60,745 nt of DNA from JBBQFC01 sp038321615 (GTDB taxonomy: Bacteria; Bacteroidota; Bacteroidia; Flavobacteriales_D; Cryomorphaceae): NCBI GenBank assembly GCA_038321615.1, contig JBBQFC010000015.1:1-60745 (forward strand). Direction: 5' to 3'. Position 1 is the first letter of the stretch; every line of letters starts with the position of its first letter. This document shows, piece by piece, positions 59,590 through 60,745 of this stretch. The notes below the pieces were generated by a model. The model was given only the letters and a program-made list of their open reading frames with translations, made no database searches and was not told the origin of the DNA. Position numbers and translations under genes: made by a program.

Positions 59590-60510
59590 TCAAAGGTTGA
59601 ATCGGAGACCACCACTCAATTCAAGCCGGTTTAAGGACACTTTCTCCCCTTTTGGTAGTTCCAATGTTTGTCGAATATTTTCTCCAGAAACCTTAAACGA
59701 TTTCAAGTCACCGGCGATGAACGAAGCCTGGATACCCAAAGACAACCACGGAGTGATGGCCAGATCGTAACCCAAATCCACAAATAAGGCCCATGTGTTG
59801 CCCTTGGCTACAGCAGGTATAGAAGCTTCCAATTCGTCGCGCAAAAACTGATAGCCTCCGCCAACCTTTAACAAAAAGGCATTATCACCATTCATAGACG
59901 CATTTCGAACCGTCCAGAACCCACCGATGAGATGAACACTCACCGTTTCGTCTATTATACCGCGCACCTGTTGTCCATCGGCTGCAGTGAGTGTTACTTC
60001 ATCGCTATTGGAACTTCGAAAAAGCGCGTACTTGAGCCCGATTCCCATGGCCGGTGAAAGAAACCGCGAAACATCAAGGTGGTATTGATAGCCCGAATTT
60101 AGTTTTCTTAGATGGTCTTCATAGGATGCGCTCACGCCCGATGGAAGATCTGCCAGCCGCCAGGAAGCACCCGCCCCCATCGCTAGCCGCCATTTAGTGC
60201 TATAAACTCCGGTGGCCGTTCGAAAACTAACCTTCCCGTTTGACGTTGCAGCTGAAGCGCTATCGCTGGAAGTTGGATTCACAGATGCATAGTCGTATTG
60301 AAAAGAAGCTACTTTACTGCGCAGGATGAAGGATTTTGAAGTCTCATAATTATCGTAAATTTTATAGACCAACTCTACGGCATTTTCGCGAACGATCTCG
60401 CAGCGTATAGAGTCACCTCCTGTGGTAATTAGGAGATCCTGACCAATGGCTGGTTTTGACAGAAAACCGAGCGTTCCAATTATCAAACTGATTTTGAAAA
60501 ATTTAATCAT
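59590..60510 (-). CDS. outer-membrane beta-barrel protein with small N-terminal domain
   Basis: A 306-residue exported protein: signal peptide MIKFFKISLIIGTLGFLSKP then AIGQ; an N-terminal domain (DLLITTGGDSIRCEIVREN, VYKIYDNYETSKSFILRSKV) like those seen before barrels in this phylum; then strands such as SGYQYHLDVSRFLSPAMGIG and FLLKVGGGYQFLRDELEASI, ending in GGLRFNL. I start at ATG 60510; the frame is open further upstream but with no signal sequence. Bases 60511-60745 hold no gene. Confidence 0.85.
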   Translation of the reverse strand: MIKFFKISLIIGTLGFLSKPAIGQDLLITTGGDSIRCEIVRENAVELVYKIYDNYETSKSFILRSKVASFQYDYASVNPTSSDSASAATSNGKVSFRTATGVYSTKWRLAMGAGASWRLADLPSGVSASYEDHLRKLNSGYQYHLDVSRFLSPAMGIGLKYALFRSSNSDEVTLTAADGQQVRGIIDETVSVHLIGGFWTVRNASMNGDNAFLLKVGGGYQFLRDELEASIPAVAKGNTWALFVDLGYDLAITPWLSLGIQASFIAGDLKSFKVSGENIRQTLELPKGEKVSLNRLELSGGLRFNL

Positions 60511-60745
60511 ATGTGGGTGGATGTTTTTAAAATTATCGAAAGCTAAACTTGCGAAATATACATGGTAGCCTTTGCATTTCACCAGGCGCTTGAGCATGGT
60601 CTGAAGTGGTCTAGTTCTACTGGACAGATTTCTATTCAAACATAGTTGTTTTAGTGTTTGTAAAGAGGGGTTTGGGGAGACTCATAACTTTTTATTTTGT
60701 TCATAACCTATGCAGCTATCTGGTATTCATTTAGATACGCTTTCA

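Noticed and set aside
1..60745. tRNA and rRNA genes
   Set aside because: No cloverleaf or rRNA-like stretch was recognised in any intergenic region when read by eye.

Overview
The window comes from a member of the phylum Bacteroidota, most likely a marine or aquatic flavobacterium-like lineage; genus and species cannot be read from it. The signs are: promoters of the Bacteroidota type (TAnnTTTG) with almost no Shine-Dalgarno sequences, type IX secretion (T9SS) sorting domains of both type A and type B, a PorD protein, a BatA-domain protein paired with a dihydroorotase-like protein, many lipoproteins with a Cys lipobox, and small outer-membrane barrels. All but a few stretches are ordinary chromosomal genes. 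I see no rRNA, tRNA, CRISPR array, prophage or intact insertion sequence.

Layout. 0-7 kb: tail of an unknown gene, a fold-back repeat pair, then cmk, ispH, a GH16-like lipoprotein and rpsA. 7-10 kb: a DUF1015 protein, a WD40 propeller and a large array of 23-bp palindromes. 10-16.5 kb: htpG, lemA, two TPM-domain proteins, a TerB-DnaJ protein, a rhomboid protease and a lipase-like hydrolase. 16.5-20 kb: BatA-domain protein coupled to a non-catalytic dihydroorotase. 20-20.8 kb: a small gene graveyard (Fic and methyltransferase remnants). 20.8-26.8 kb: membrane protein, kelch and beta-lactamase-fold T9SS cargo, DUF3667, aat and a CoA-type Nudix hydrolase. 26.8-32.7 kb (minus strand): bamD, rpoZ, coaBC, porD, recN and fabI, a housekeeping block. 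32.8-36.5 kb: alpha-oxoamine synthase (sphingolipid or sulfonolipid base), a secreted protein and a SIMPL protein.

36.5-49 kb is a stress and envelope island: Dps, CsbD, a porin-like barrel, YihY/BrkB, DUF1328, a DUF748 protein, a two-component system (single receiver, NtrC-type sigma-54 activator, cytosolic histidine kinase), MscS, and an operon of a coiled-coil lipoprotein, YtxH, holin-like, small membrane and AI-2E-type proteins. Near-identical 8-4-8 inverted repeats (GTGTGGAA-N4-TTCCACAC type) lie just upstream of the NtrC-type gene and upstream of the lipoprotein operon. A weaker one lies between yihY and DUF1328. Sigma-54-like GG-N10-GC elements lie 47-55 bases before five of the start codons. 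Together these suggest a local sigma-54 stress regulon, the most interesting regulatory hypothesis here.

49-60.7 kb: an AraC regulator, hypothetical proteins, an acs-pulA pair, a protein that is only a signal peptide plus a T9SS type B sorting domain, two barrels, lipoproteins, and a second array of the same palindrome family. In the two arrays the stems of the palindrome are conserved and the 3-base loop varies. Many genes have the promoter -7 box only 4-7 bases before the start codon, implying leaderless mRNAs.
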